Below, piece after piece: positions 58,125-64,000 of a DNA stretch of 64,000 nt (positions within the stretch are counted from its first letter, which is position 1; the number at the start of each line of letters is the position of its first letter). The translations under genes and the position numbers were made by a program. This DNA is from Microglena sp. YARC (lineage: Eukaryota > Chlorophyta > Chlorophyceae > Chlamydomonadales > Chlamydomonadaceae). The notes under the pieces were generated by a model, which searched no databases, was not told the DNA's origin, and saw nothing but the letters and a program-made list of their open reading frames with translations. The stretch is from positions 3,971,683-4,035,682 of the forward strand of contig CM039465.1 of assembly GCA_022414725.1 (NCBI GenBank), written 5' to 3'.

Positions 58125-60021
58125 GACCTACCTGCTGATTTACTGACTGGAGGCCAACGAGGTGCTGATCAGGTGAGGCACACATATACTGTATGTGTGT
58201 ATGTATGTTTCAGTCCAGGGGTAGGCAAAATAGGCCAAAGGAACTTGCCCAACCGTGACAGGAGGGGCTAAAACGAAAAAGCACTTAGGAATTGAACCCC
58301 AAACAATTGTTTTACCGGCGAAGCAACTTTCTAGTGTGCAAGCCAAGGTGCAAGCCAAGGTGCAAGCCAAGGTGCAAGCCAAGGTGCAAGCCAAGGTGCA
58401 AGCAAAAGTCAAGTGTAGGTTTTACTCACACTTGAACCCAATTACAAGCCCCGTTTACATACCCCTGATAGTGGTGTACACTTTGTGTAAGTGTGAGAAA
58501 CCCACACTTACACCCAATTACAAGCCCCATTTACGTACCCCGTTTAGTTTTGTAAACTTTGTTTAAATGTGTGACAAGCGCACTTGAACCCAATTACAAG
58601 CTCCATATACGTACCCCGTTCAGTTACCGTATGTACACTTTGTTTAAGTGTGTGACAAGGACTCTTGAACCCAACTACAAGCCCCATTTACGTACCTCGT
58701 TTAGTTACTGTATGTACACTTTGTTTAAGTGTGGGAAAGCTGCTACTCTTGCTAAGAATCCTCGTGTACTGCTGGCTGTACTGCAGGTTTGTCCCGATCC
58801 ATTTAACGAGGCAATGCTGTGGAAGGGCTCTGAGGCAGAGGCAGCGGAGCAGGTGGAGAAGAAACTTCAGGTGTGTTGCTGGGCATGGACATGTGATGTG
58901 TGAGATGGGGATTGGCTGTGTGTGGGTTGTGTGTGTGTGTGTGTGTTGGGGGTGGGTGGGGGGTGGGGGCGAGCTTTACGTCATGGGCAACAAGTAAGAG
59001 AAATAAATTAATACGTGTGTGTCTGTGTGTGTGTGTGTGTGAGGGGGGGGGGGGGGAATAGGTGGAGAAGAAACTAGGTGTGTTGCTCGTTCTAGAGATA
59101 AATGAATAAACATGAATAAATAGATGAATGAATAGTACGCCTTATTATGAGGCGTGAGGTTGAGGAGAACCAGCTCGTTTGCTTGTACTTGGGTAAGCCA
59201 CCAGGGATTTGTATTTCCGCCATATGTAGCGATCGCTAGTTTTTACCCCGTTTTAGCAAAAAATATCGCTATAAAAAGGCAAAAAAAAGTGTGCATTTAA
59301 TTTTGCCCTCAATTGCCCTAAAAAGCTACAAAAAGCTATAAAAGCTACAGAGAGCATTTAAGCGCTGTCCCTGGATGAGCCCTGAAACCATAAAGCTCGA
59401 AGAAACCCACTTTCAGATTTGAACAAATAATCACTGCAAGCAACCAGTGTGCATATCAATGGGCATACATGTATGTCCCCCTTGCTATGCCCATTGGTGG
59501 TTTGCCCAAGTACAAGCAAACAAGCTGGTCATATGTATGTGGATTTAGGGGTTGAACCTTGCCCCCTCCCCCTCCCTGCTCCCCCCTCCCCACCCCACCC
59601 CACCTTCCCCTTCCCCCCTCCACCTGCGCCCCCTTTACCTGCCCCCTCCTTGCTCCCTCCCCCACCCCCACCCACCCCTCCACCTGCTCCCCCCCGACCT
59701 GCCCTCCTGGCTCCCTCACCCCTCGCCCCACCCCGTCAGGTTTCCTTCCACAACATCACCCGCCTCATTGATTGCGTGGGTTGTGAGAAGTGCCGCATGT
59801 GGGCCAAGCTGGCGATCCAGGGCATTGCAACCGCCCTGAAGATCGTCTTCGCACTGCCCAAGGAGGACCCTGCGGGCGTTTTGGGCGACGTCCCTCAACT
59901 GAAACTGGAAAGAAATGAGGTCATTTCACTAATCAACCTGTTGGCTAAGTTGGCTGACTCTGTGGAGGTGGTGAGATCCCTCAGCCTGGCTCTAGACGAG
60001 CAGGACGCCGCGTCGGCATGA
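41834..60021 (+). CDS. ERO1: ERO1, endoplasmic reticulum thiol oxidase (oxidoreductin-1)
   Basis: This FAD enzyme of the ER lumen oxidises PDI and reduces O2. Exons: 41834-42085, 43964-44071, 50826-50865, 52142-52345, 53925-54263, 57090-57313, 58787-58870, 59740-60021. All introns are GT-AG, phases fit, giving 510 aa with a TGA-terminated last exon. A hydrophobic N-terminal segment (residues 9-23) can serve as signal or anchor; glycosylation sequons occur at N40, N44, N84 (built across a splice junction) and N422. C88-G-C90-D is the N-terminal CxCD motif; the shuttle pair is C141/C146 in [23 protein letters not shown] (232-247), W254 and SGMHSSI (295-301) are FAD-domain signatures; the active site is C429-V-G-C432. 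The first ATG in a good context (ACAATGA) was taken as start. The partner of C284 in animal ERO1 (before PHE263) is Val262 here. Confidence 0.93.
42390..43475. repeat. About 93-bp tandem array in ERO1 intron 1
   Basis: About 11 units with CTCACACCTCACTTCACATA, CCGCACCGCATAACTGTCAG and CAGCAGCAATATCAGCGCAA. Three central units (about 42,774-43,050) are almost identical. Confidence 0.92.
43476..43661. mobile_element. ATATGATATCAT palindrome-rich MITE inside the 93-bp array
   Basis: It starts GGGGATCGGCAATATGATAT and ends CATATGATTTGCCGTTCAC. Array sequence (ATAACGCACCATAT / GTAACAATCAACACAGCGCACCA) resumes on the right, so it inserted after the array formed. Confidence 0.7.
43711..43946 (+). 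mobile_element. Interspersed repeat shared with 59,213-59,436
   Basis: Both begin AGGGATTT.TATTTCCGC, carry TAGCGATCGCTAGT, CCAAAAAGCTACAAAAAG-like text and AAACCC(C)ACTTGCAG/TCAG, and end AATCACTG. The copy ends 17 bp before ERO1 exon 2, so it supplies most of that intron's 3' end. Confidence 0.65.
44072..47035. repeat. Array of ERO1 exon-2 end plus donor (about 14 copies)
   Basis: CCTTTCTTCGCACACTACAAG|GTGAGTGTCATGTGTGGAG, the genuine exon end at 44,071, is repeated near 44183, 44320, 44455, 44532, 44654, 44731, 44832, 44979, 45117, 45283, 45439, 45606, 46830 and 47008. Most copies keep AAGGTGAGT or CAGGTGAGT as plausible donors. The early units contain (GT)n/G-run filler, the later ones AT-rich filler. 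A TIR element splits one unit at 45.7-46.7 kb. Confidence 0.92.
45700..46744. mobile_element. TIR element with TA target duplication (Tc1/mariner-like), about 1.05 kb
   Basis: Left TCTCCATAGGTGCCGAAGTC and right GACTTAGGCACCTATGGAGA are inverted with one mismatch, flanked by TA on both sides. Array sequence is interrupted precisely and resumes after it. Internal open frames (45,743-45,991 +, 46,391-46,639 -) do not resemble a DDE transposase I recognise, so it appears non-autonomous. Confidence 0.7.
47300..47840. repeat. TTTGGGGGTGC..TACAGCCATTTGGGG repeat pair around the hAT MITE
   Basis: 'ttttgggggtgccacgttacagcc' at 47,311 recurs at 47,690, each followed by a TTTCTTTT segment and AGGAGCACCATGG. 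A related piece (AGGAGCACCATGGTGCTAC) is at 61,421. (CA)n at 47,667-47,688. Confidence 0.6.
47421..47634. mobile_element. hAT-type MITE, copy 2, with perfect 8-bp TSD
   Basis: It starts CAGTGTTTCACTTTTCGACG and ends AAAAAACACTG. GTGGTACT lies immediately on both sides (47,413-47,420 and 47,635-47,642). It is the reverse complement of 23,611-23,832. Confidence 0.85.
47985..48150. repeat. TAATTGCGTCTTTA short tandem repeat
   Basis: About 12 degenerate 12-14-bp units. Confidence 0.85.
48201..48298 (-). mobile_element. Truncated tRNA-derived SINE (body only)
   Basis: ATGATAACGCCTGATGGGGC, then GGAGCCCTGTCTTGCAGCGG and GGACAGCGCTACCATTACAG, align with the reverse-strand SINE at 36,114. The tRNA-like head is missing. 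Confidence 0.55.
48400..49045. repeat. 128-bp array of the ERO1 exon-3 acceptor and exon start (4 copies)
   Basis: CCTTACAAGCTTCTGTTAAC..CATCCAG|GTCAACCTCTACTGCGACTG is repeated at 48,479, 48,607, 48,736 and (short) 48,996. The genuine exon is at 50,826, 1.8 kb further on. Three copies have perfect TCCAG acceptors and code VNLYC(N/D)CK before a stop, so use of any would truncate ERO1. Confidence 0.92.
49062..49215 (+). mobile_element. ACAT-tailed interspersed repeat
   Basis: GTAGCCCTTCCTATCAGGGT through CCTATTTGGCCTACCCCTGA, followed by (ACAT)n at 49,148-49,194 and (AT)n. Confidence 0.7.
49216..50730. other. Unassigned part of ERO1 intron 2
   Basis: A duplicated 75-bp segment (ACTTGACTGCAA.TTCTTCCC ... 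GCAAAGTTGA) lies at about 49,648 and 49,790. 50,190-50,700 is G-rich with an internal repeat (AAAACAGGTGTGGCCAA / AAATAGGTGTGGCCAA). No exon recognised. Confidence 0.45.
50731..50790. repeat. (ACAT)n microsatellite before ERO1 exon 3
   Basis: About 15 units immediately upstream of the functional acceptor region. Confidence 0.95.
50984..51046 (-). mobile_element. Small interspersed element with ACGCCTTATTATGAGGCGT palindrome
   Basis: Reverse complement of 59,131-59,207 and related to 5,190-5,255. Confidence 0.5.
51180..51620. repeat. About 175-bp array with ERO1 exon-4 start copies and (ATG)n
   Basis: TGTGTCAAGGGGTGTGAGGA, a copy of exon 4 text (TGTGTCAAGGAGTGTGAGGA at 52,165), recurs at 51,247, 51,425 and 51,592. 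Between copies lie TATTGAAATATGTTATAT and (GAT)n runs. Confidence 0.88.
51650..51775. repeat. GGTGAT/GATGGTGG trinucleotide-rich stretch
   Basis: Imperfect (GAT)n and (GGT)n runs in ERO1 intron 3. Confidence 0.85.
51991..52119 (-). mobile_element. Small MITE related to 17,356-17,473
   Basis: On the minus strand it starts AGGGAACGGCAACTTACAAT and ends TTCTGGCGAGACGGCTTTGT. It ends 22 bp before the ERO1 exon-4 acceptor, so the branch point of this intron is probably inside the element. Confidence 0.65.
52346..52935. repeat. Four copies of the ERO1 exon-4 end plus donor
   Basis: GAGGAG.GTGAAGG.GGAGGCAGCAGTGG...AAGGCTGTTGGGGAAG|GTGCGT (genuine donor 52,346) recurs ending near 52,480, 52,640, 52,797 and 52,927. 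The first three keep GAAGGTGCGTA. Spacers contain GGTTGGTAATCAG. Confidence 0.92.
53010..53924. repeat. CCCACC-rich array with three copies of the ERO1 exon-5 acceptor/start
   Basis: GCCGCAG|GTGTTGCTGAGAAGCTCGCA occurs at about 53,473, 53,589 (GTGTTGTGAG variant) and 53,746 before the genuine exon at 53,925. The third copy continues CAGAGCTGGAACGGGCTGGA then TAG, so splicing to it would add a premature stop. Confidence 0.93.
54280..55070. repeat. G-rich minisatellite after an ERO1 donor
   Basis: Units of GGGGGCATGAATGTGGGCCA plus AAG.GGTTGGGAGATGGGGG repeat about nine times, then GGAGCGTGACAGGG.GTAGGTG units. High G4 potential on the transcript-like strand. Confidence 0.93.
55525..57089. repeat. 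Array of the ERO1 exon-6 acceptor/start (about 10 copies)
   Basis: (A/G)AGAGTGGGGTCCCAACCTTC then CTTTCCAAC recurs near 55537, 55659, 55827, 56009, 56193, 56376, 56500, 56620, 56750 and 56961. The copies nearest the genuine exon (57,090) are the longest and least decayed, reaching CTTCAAAGCTCGCTTCGGAG. Filler is CCCACCCCAACCC. Acceptors of distal copies are mostly CAAG, not CAG. A palindrome GAATTCTCA..TGAGAATTC lies at 56,832-56,853. Confidence 0.92.
57314..58180. repeat. Four copies of the ERO1 exon-6 end/donor among CA and ACTG microsatellites
   Basis: CTGGAGGCCAACGAGGTGCT, then GCTCCAG|GTGAGCCACAC (genuine donor 57,314) recurs ending at about 57,433, 57,951, 58,052 and 58,172. Between them lie (CA)n (57,437-57,845) and (ACTG)n/(ACAG)n tracts. 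Copies 1-2 keep perfect donors. Confidence 0.92.
58211..58317 (-). mobile_element. ACAT-tailed interspersed repeat, reverse copy
   Basis: CAGTCCAGGGGTAGGCAAAA to CCCCAAACAATTGTTTTACC, preceded by TGTATGTATG (reversed tail). Confidence 0.7.
58325..58740. repeat. GTGCAAGCCAAG 12-bp array and about 88-bp array in ERO1 intron 6
   Basis: GCAAGCCAAGGT is repeated six times (58,337-58,400). ACCCAATTACAAGCCCCATT, TACGTACCCCGTTTAGTT and ACTTTGTTTAAGTGTG recur four times. Confidence 0.88.
58900..59110. repeat. GT/G-rich stretch with one ERO1 exon-7 end copy
   Basis: 'aggtggagaagaaactaggtgtgttgctcg' at about 59,061 copies the exon-7 end/donor (58,850-58,880), with the final CAG altered. Confidence 0.8.
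59131..59436 (+). mobile_element. Two adjoining interspersed repeats in ERO1 intron 7
   Basis: 59,131-59,207 is the CGCCTTATTATGAGGCG element. 59,213-59,436 is the second copy of the family at 43,711-43,946. Confidence 0.6.
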
Positions 60022-60300
60022 AGCACTTGTCGCCATCATCATTATCATCATCATCATCATCATCATCATCAATCGGTTGACTAAGTTGGCTGACTCTGTG
60101 GAGGTGGCGAGATCCCTCAGCCTTGCTCTTGACGAGCAGGACGCCGCGTCCGCATGAAGCTCTTGTCGCCATCATCATCACCATCATCGTCGTCACCAAT
60201 CTGTTAACTAAGTTTGCTGACTCAGTGGAGGTGGCGTGATCCCTTAGCCTGGCTCTAGACAGGCAGGACGCCGCATATTCATGAAGGAAGTCAGATTGAT
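60022..60300 (+). repeat. Two further copies of the ERO1 3' end after the stop
   Basis: The last 80 nt of the coding exon through the stop and CATCATCATC tract recur at about 60,070-60,180 and 60,196-60,290. The first copy encodes [15 protein letters not shown] plus TGA with almost no change apart from frame upstream; the second is more decayed. Confidence 0.88.
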
Positions 60301-60328
60301 TGTTACATGTTTTTTGGATTTCATCCGC

Positions 60329-60819
60329 AGCCTGGCTTTAGACCAGAAGGATGCCAGCCTGGCTTTAGACTAGAAGGATGTCAGCCTAACTTTAGACTAG
60401 AAGAATGCTAGTCCGGCTTATGACCAAAAGGATGCCAGCTTGGCTTTAGACCACAAGGATGCCAGCCTAGCTTTGGACCAGAAGGATGCCAGCCTGGCTT
60501 TAGACCAGAAGAATGCCAGCCTGGCTTTAGACCAGAAGAATGCCAGTCTGGCTTTAGACCACAAGGATGCCAGCCTGGCTTTAGACCAGAAGGATGCCAG
60601 TCTGGCTTTAGACCAAAAGGATGCCAGTCTGGCTTTAGACCAGAAGGATGCCAGCCTGGGTTTTGACCAAAAGGATGCCAGCCTGGCTTAGGACCAGAAG
60701 GATGCCAGCCTGGCTTTAGACCAGAAGAATGCCAGCCTGGCTTTAGACCAGAAGGATTCCAGCCTGGCTTTAGATCAGAAGGATTCCAGCCTGGCTTTAG
60801 ACCAGAAGGATGCCGCGTA
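60329..60819 (+). repeat. 27-bp minisatellite (about 18 units) from the ERO1 C-terminal codons
   Basis: AGCCTGGCTTTAGACCAGAA followed by GGATGCC repeats with few changes and reads SLALDQKDA per unit. The ERO1 protein itself ends [12 protein letters not shown]. The array ends ...AAGGATGCCGCGTAG, again resembling the coding end. Confidence 0.92.
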
Positions 60820-60849
60820 GGCGAAGAGAAAGACACAGGAGGTAGATAA

Positions 60850-61330
60850 GACTGGTCATCATCATCAAAATCAAATCATCATCATCACAATCAAATCATC
60901 ATCATCACAATCAAATCATCATCATCACAATCAAATCATCATCATCATCATCTTCACTTACTGTGTCGCTATAAGAGAAACAGAGACAGGATCCTATTTA
61001 GCTTCGCCTCCTGTGTCACTACAAGAGAAACAGAGACAGGATCCTATTTAGCTTCGCCTCCTGTGTCACTACAAGAGAAACAGAGACAGGATCCTACTTA
61101 GCTTCGCCTCGCCTCCTGTGTCAATACAAGATAGACAGAGACAGGATCCTAGTTAGCTTCGCGTGTTCTGTCACTACAAGAGAAACAGAGGCAGGATCCT
61201 ATTTAGCTTCGCCTACTTTGTCACTACAAGAGAAACAGAGACAGGATCCTAGTTAGCTTCGCGTACTGTGTCACTACAAGAGAAACAGAGGCAGGATCCT
61301 ATTTAGCTTCGCCTACTGTATCACTACAAG
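60850..61330. repeat. (TCATCA)-rich array, then about 52-bp array (7 units)
   Basis: TCAAATCATCATCATCACAA units, then CACTACAAGAGAAACAGAGA, CAGGATCCTATTTAGCTTCG, CCTCCTGTGT. Several GGATCC sites. Confidence 0.9.
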
Positions 61331-61880
61331 AGCCGCTAAACGAATGGGGGCGGAGGCATTCATGTGGCTTAGCTAATGTGTTATGGGGCCCGAAATCTGC
61401 TAGTAGCACCCCAAAGGCTACCAGGAGCACCATGGTGCTACATGAAGACACTGGTTCCTGGTCATAAACAATACCCTGTGTGTGTTGTAGACGAAGGCTA
61501 TCCAGGTATGCTCCAGGGACTTGCTTAACTGTCCTTCAGAAATACCCTGGGCAAGGCAAGGCAAAAGTCGGTAGCAACAAGCACCAAGTATCCCCCCCAC
61601 CCACCCACCCACCTAGACAGGTTTGCAAGTGCCCCCCTTGAGGGCGCTTGTAAGGGGTCTTGAAACCCCCTGGTTTAAAGCTTGTTGCAGACCAGGGCTA
61701 TCCAGGTATGCTCCAGGGACTTGCTTTACCAGCAATAAAGATAAATTCCAAATTGCCTAAGAGGCTTGCGATGACGAAGAGGCTGGGTAGCAACAGCATG
61801 TTCGTTACTGATCCTAGGGTAGCCAGAAAGGCCAAATCCGCTCGCCTGCAATTTGATTGTAGAATTAAATTAAGACGGTA
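61331..61880. other. Unassigned 3' flank; duplicated segment
   Basis: GGCTATCCAGGTATGCTCCA and GGGACTTGCTT occur at 61,495 and 61,692. No gene. Confidence 0.4.
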
Positions 61881-62011
61881 GCACGAACTCAGGGCCCCCG
61901 TCGGTAAAACTATAAATTGGGGTTCAGTTCTTCAATGCCTTTTATTTTTAGCCCTTCCTGTCACGGTTGGGCAAGTCCTATTAGCCTATTTGGCCTACCC
62001 CTGAACTGTAA
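61881..62011 (+). mobile_element. ACAT-family interspersed repeat, near full length
   Basis: GCACGAACTCAGGGCCCCCG, TCGGTAAAAC, TTGGGGTTCAGTTCTTCAAT, GGGCAAGTCC, CCTATTTGGCCTACCCCTGA. A partial duplicate of the end follows at 62,053-62,098. Confidence 0.7.
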
Positions 62012-64000
62012 AAATACCGGTACATGCATTATTACCTGCATATTCCGTATTAAGGTTGGGCAAGTCCCCTTGACCTATTTGGCTACCCCTGAACTGTAAA
62101 AATACGAACTGGTACATGAGCGAGAAGCAACAAACTTAAAATAAGTGCTGTCTACTAATTGTGCATGCGCCAATGACACCTTCACCAGGGCTGTTCAGGA
62201 CGCTGTCCTCAGTCGCAGACGCAACGTCAAAGAGTCCGTTGCATATCAGTAGCAGGACTGGACGTCAGGAGGGTCCGTTAATCAGAAGAAATTTTCCGTT
62301 GCGTCGCAGGACGCTAGCTATACAATCGGTTGCGTCTCAGACAGCTGAGCTGTAGTCCTCCTGAATTACCCTGGCCTTCACACTTACCCGTAGCGCTTGT
62401 CAATAATGAGAATACACTTGCCAAATTGAAGGGCCTAAGTCAGGTATAGTGTCCAAGTGCCCTAGTGCCCAAGTACACCGTACGATTGTTTGGGGTTCAG
62501 TTCATCAGTGCTTTTTCTTTTTAAGCCCTTCTTATACGGCTGGGCAAGTCCCTTTAGTCTTACTTGGCCTACCCTGGAAGTAACATACATACATTACCGT
62601 ACGCACACTATTAAATGGCAATATCATATATTGGCAACAAAAAAAACGACGCACACAACTGCATGGCAAAAATTATTTGGCAAAAAGGTCCATGGCTGGA
62701 TCTAATCAAGTTGAGATTTGAATATTATTTGGCAAAACCTCAATTTGCATGTGTTACATTTCCTTGTTACATGCTCACAGAGTGTGTTACTCGATCCTAT
62801 TGTCTGCACAGGCTCTTTTTTAGTTGTGAAAGGAATTTCAACCCAGGAGGTGCGACTCCCGACACGAACCAGCGACACCGAGGATTCAGTTCGAATGGCG
62901 TTGCCACTCCGACAGTTTTAAAAAAGGATTTTGGCCTAAACTAAAATAATCGGTTCCCAGGTCTGGAGTTGAGAGATGAAACATTAATAATCGGTTGCGC
63001 AATTTGCTTACATTCTGGGCCAAGCAATAAATACAATAATCGTTCTCACCTACATTCAGGGGTTGTGCCATTAGGTTTTTAAAAAATCCGCCCGGTCTAG
63101 GGGGAGTTGTGATTATTGTCTGGACTGGCCCTCCAAAATGTCGATACCCAATGGGATGTATTGAATTAGGGTTGCAGGATCTCGATAACACACGAATTAA
63201 ACACCAAGCATCAATTAAATTAAATACCAAACATAAATAAAATTAAATACCAAAAATGCCAACTAGTACCGGAATAGGCTTGAACTAGCACTAACGATAA
63301 GGACAACCTCGAACTTGAATCGTCTTTGAACTAGAAGGAACACTTTGAACTTGAATTGTCTATGAAATATAATGAAAACACTTGGAGTTGATTGAAATAA
63401 GAACAAAATGTGTAAATCACATGCAATGGCCTATCAATCATCCTAGACTAGACTTTCTGAGTTTCTGACTATCAACTAGGTTGGCTGAAGAATTTTGCAA
63501 CAATTCAAATTCAAATTGGTCTCAGCCTAAGCCAGGGTTGACCGACAGTCGCACGCATCAGTCCAGACCTCGAAGGCTTCCTCAAAAGGGAAGGTGCCTG
63601 TGGGGAAGAGGCGACGCATGGTGAAAGCTACACCGTGTCTGTAGAGTGTTAACTGCCATGCACCATCTTCGGGAAATGCCTCGATGGCTCAACAGCGAGC
63701 CTCGACAGCGGTTATCCTGTCCTATGTCCGGTGTCCAGTCCAAGAATCGCATCGCACTGGTGAAGGGGACTGTGCCCACAACAGCGACAGCCTGGCAGGT
63801 GCGGTTTGGGGGCTTGAAATTGGAGGGCGCGGGCCTCTGGAGGGGCGTAGGGCGTGGCCCGCGGCCGGCCGTGAGCCAGGCGGCCAGGGCCGGAGCGTAG
63901 CCTGGCAAAAAACCCGACCGTCAGCCATCACATTTGCTCCGCACGTTGCTCCGCACGCTGCGAAAATAAAGATTTCTAAACCAATGAAGGCATTGTCGTT
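62012..64000. other. Unassigned region at the window end
   Basis: It contains another ACAT-family copy (about 62,480-62,593). 62,865-62,910 repeats text seen at 40,870. Open frames at 63,582-63,931 on both strands overlap each other and match nothing I recognise; a GC-rich block with GCGGCCGGCCG lies at 63,850-63,870. I see no supportable gene. Confidence 0.4.

Noticed and set aside
63582..63931. Overlapping frames near the window end on both strands
   Set aside because: GC-rich composition explains the lack of stops; no homology is recognisable.

Overview
This is eukaryotic nuclear DNA from a photosynthetic organism of the green lineage, most likely a green alga or prasinophyte. Three things point there. 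Genes are split by long GT-AG introns, there is a green-type Rubisco activase, and mobile DNA is dense (Ty3/Gypsy chromovirus remnant, tRNA-derived SINE, TIR/MITE families). The species cannot be named from the window. Almost all long open frames are translations of simple-sequence DNA and are not genes.

Two real genes, both on the + strand, explain the coding content. (1) A Rubisco activase (RCA, AAA+ family) runs from about 5.7 kb to 29.0 kb in at least 12 exons that join in frame (358 codons plus stop). Its N-terminal/transit-peptide exon is not securely identified. (2) A complete ERO1 (ER oxidoreductin 1, the FAD thiol oxidase that recharges PDI) runs from 41,834 to 60,021 in 8 exons giving 510 aa. 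One acts in the chloroplast and the other in the ER; I see no functional link.

Layout: 0-5.7 kb is repeat and transposon debris, with a chromodomain-bearing Gypsy 3' end. 5.7-29 kb is RCA, with introns filled by microsatellites and minisatellites, including 2.6 kb of CATC-type and 1.6 kb of G-rich repeat. 29-34 kb is a 90-bp satellite of about 55 units. 34-41.8 kb is intergenic, with tandem arrays and a SINE. 41.8-60 kb is ERO1. 60-61.4 kb holds a 27-bp and a 54-bp array. 61.4-64 kb is interspersed repeats and unassigned DNA.

The most striking observation is structural. Nearly every intron of both genes is padded with tandem, partly degraded copies of the adjacent exon edge plus its splice site. 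Upstream halves carry copies of [exon end + 5' splice site] and downstream halves carry copies of [3' splice site + exon start]. The same happens past both stop codons. The 90-bp satellite after RCA repeats the last 19 RCA codons, the stop and 30 nt of 3' flank; the 27-bp array after ERO1 repeats its C-terminal nonapeptide codons. This looks like a genome-wide mode of intron and 3'-flank growth seeded at exon boundaries, leaving dozens of decoy splice sites.
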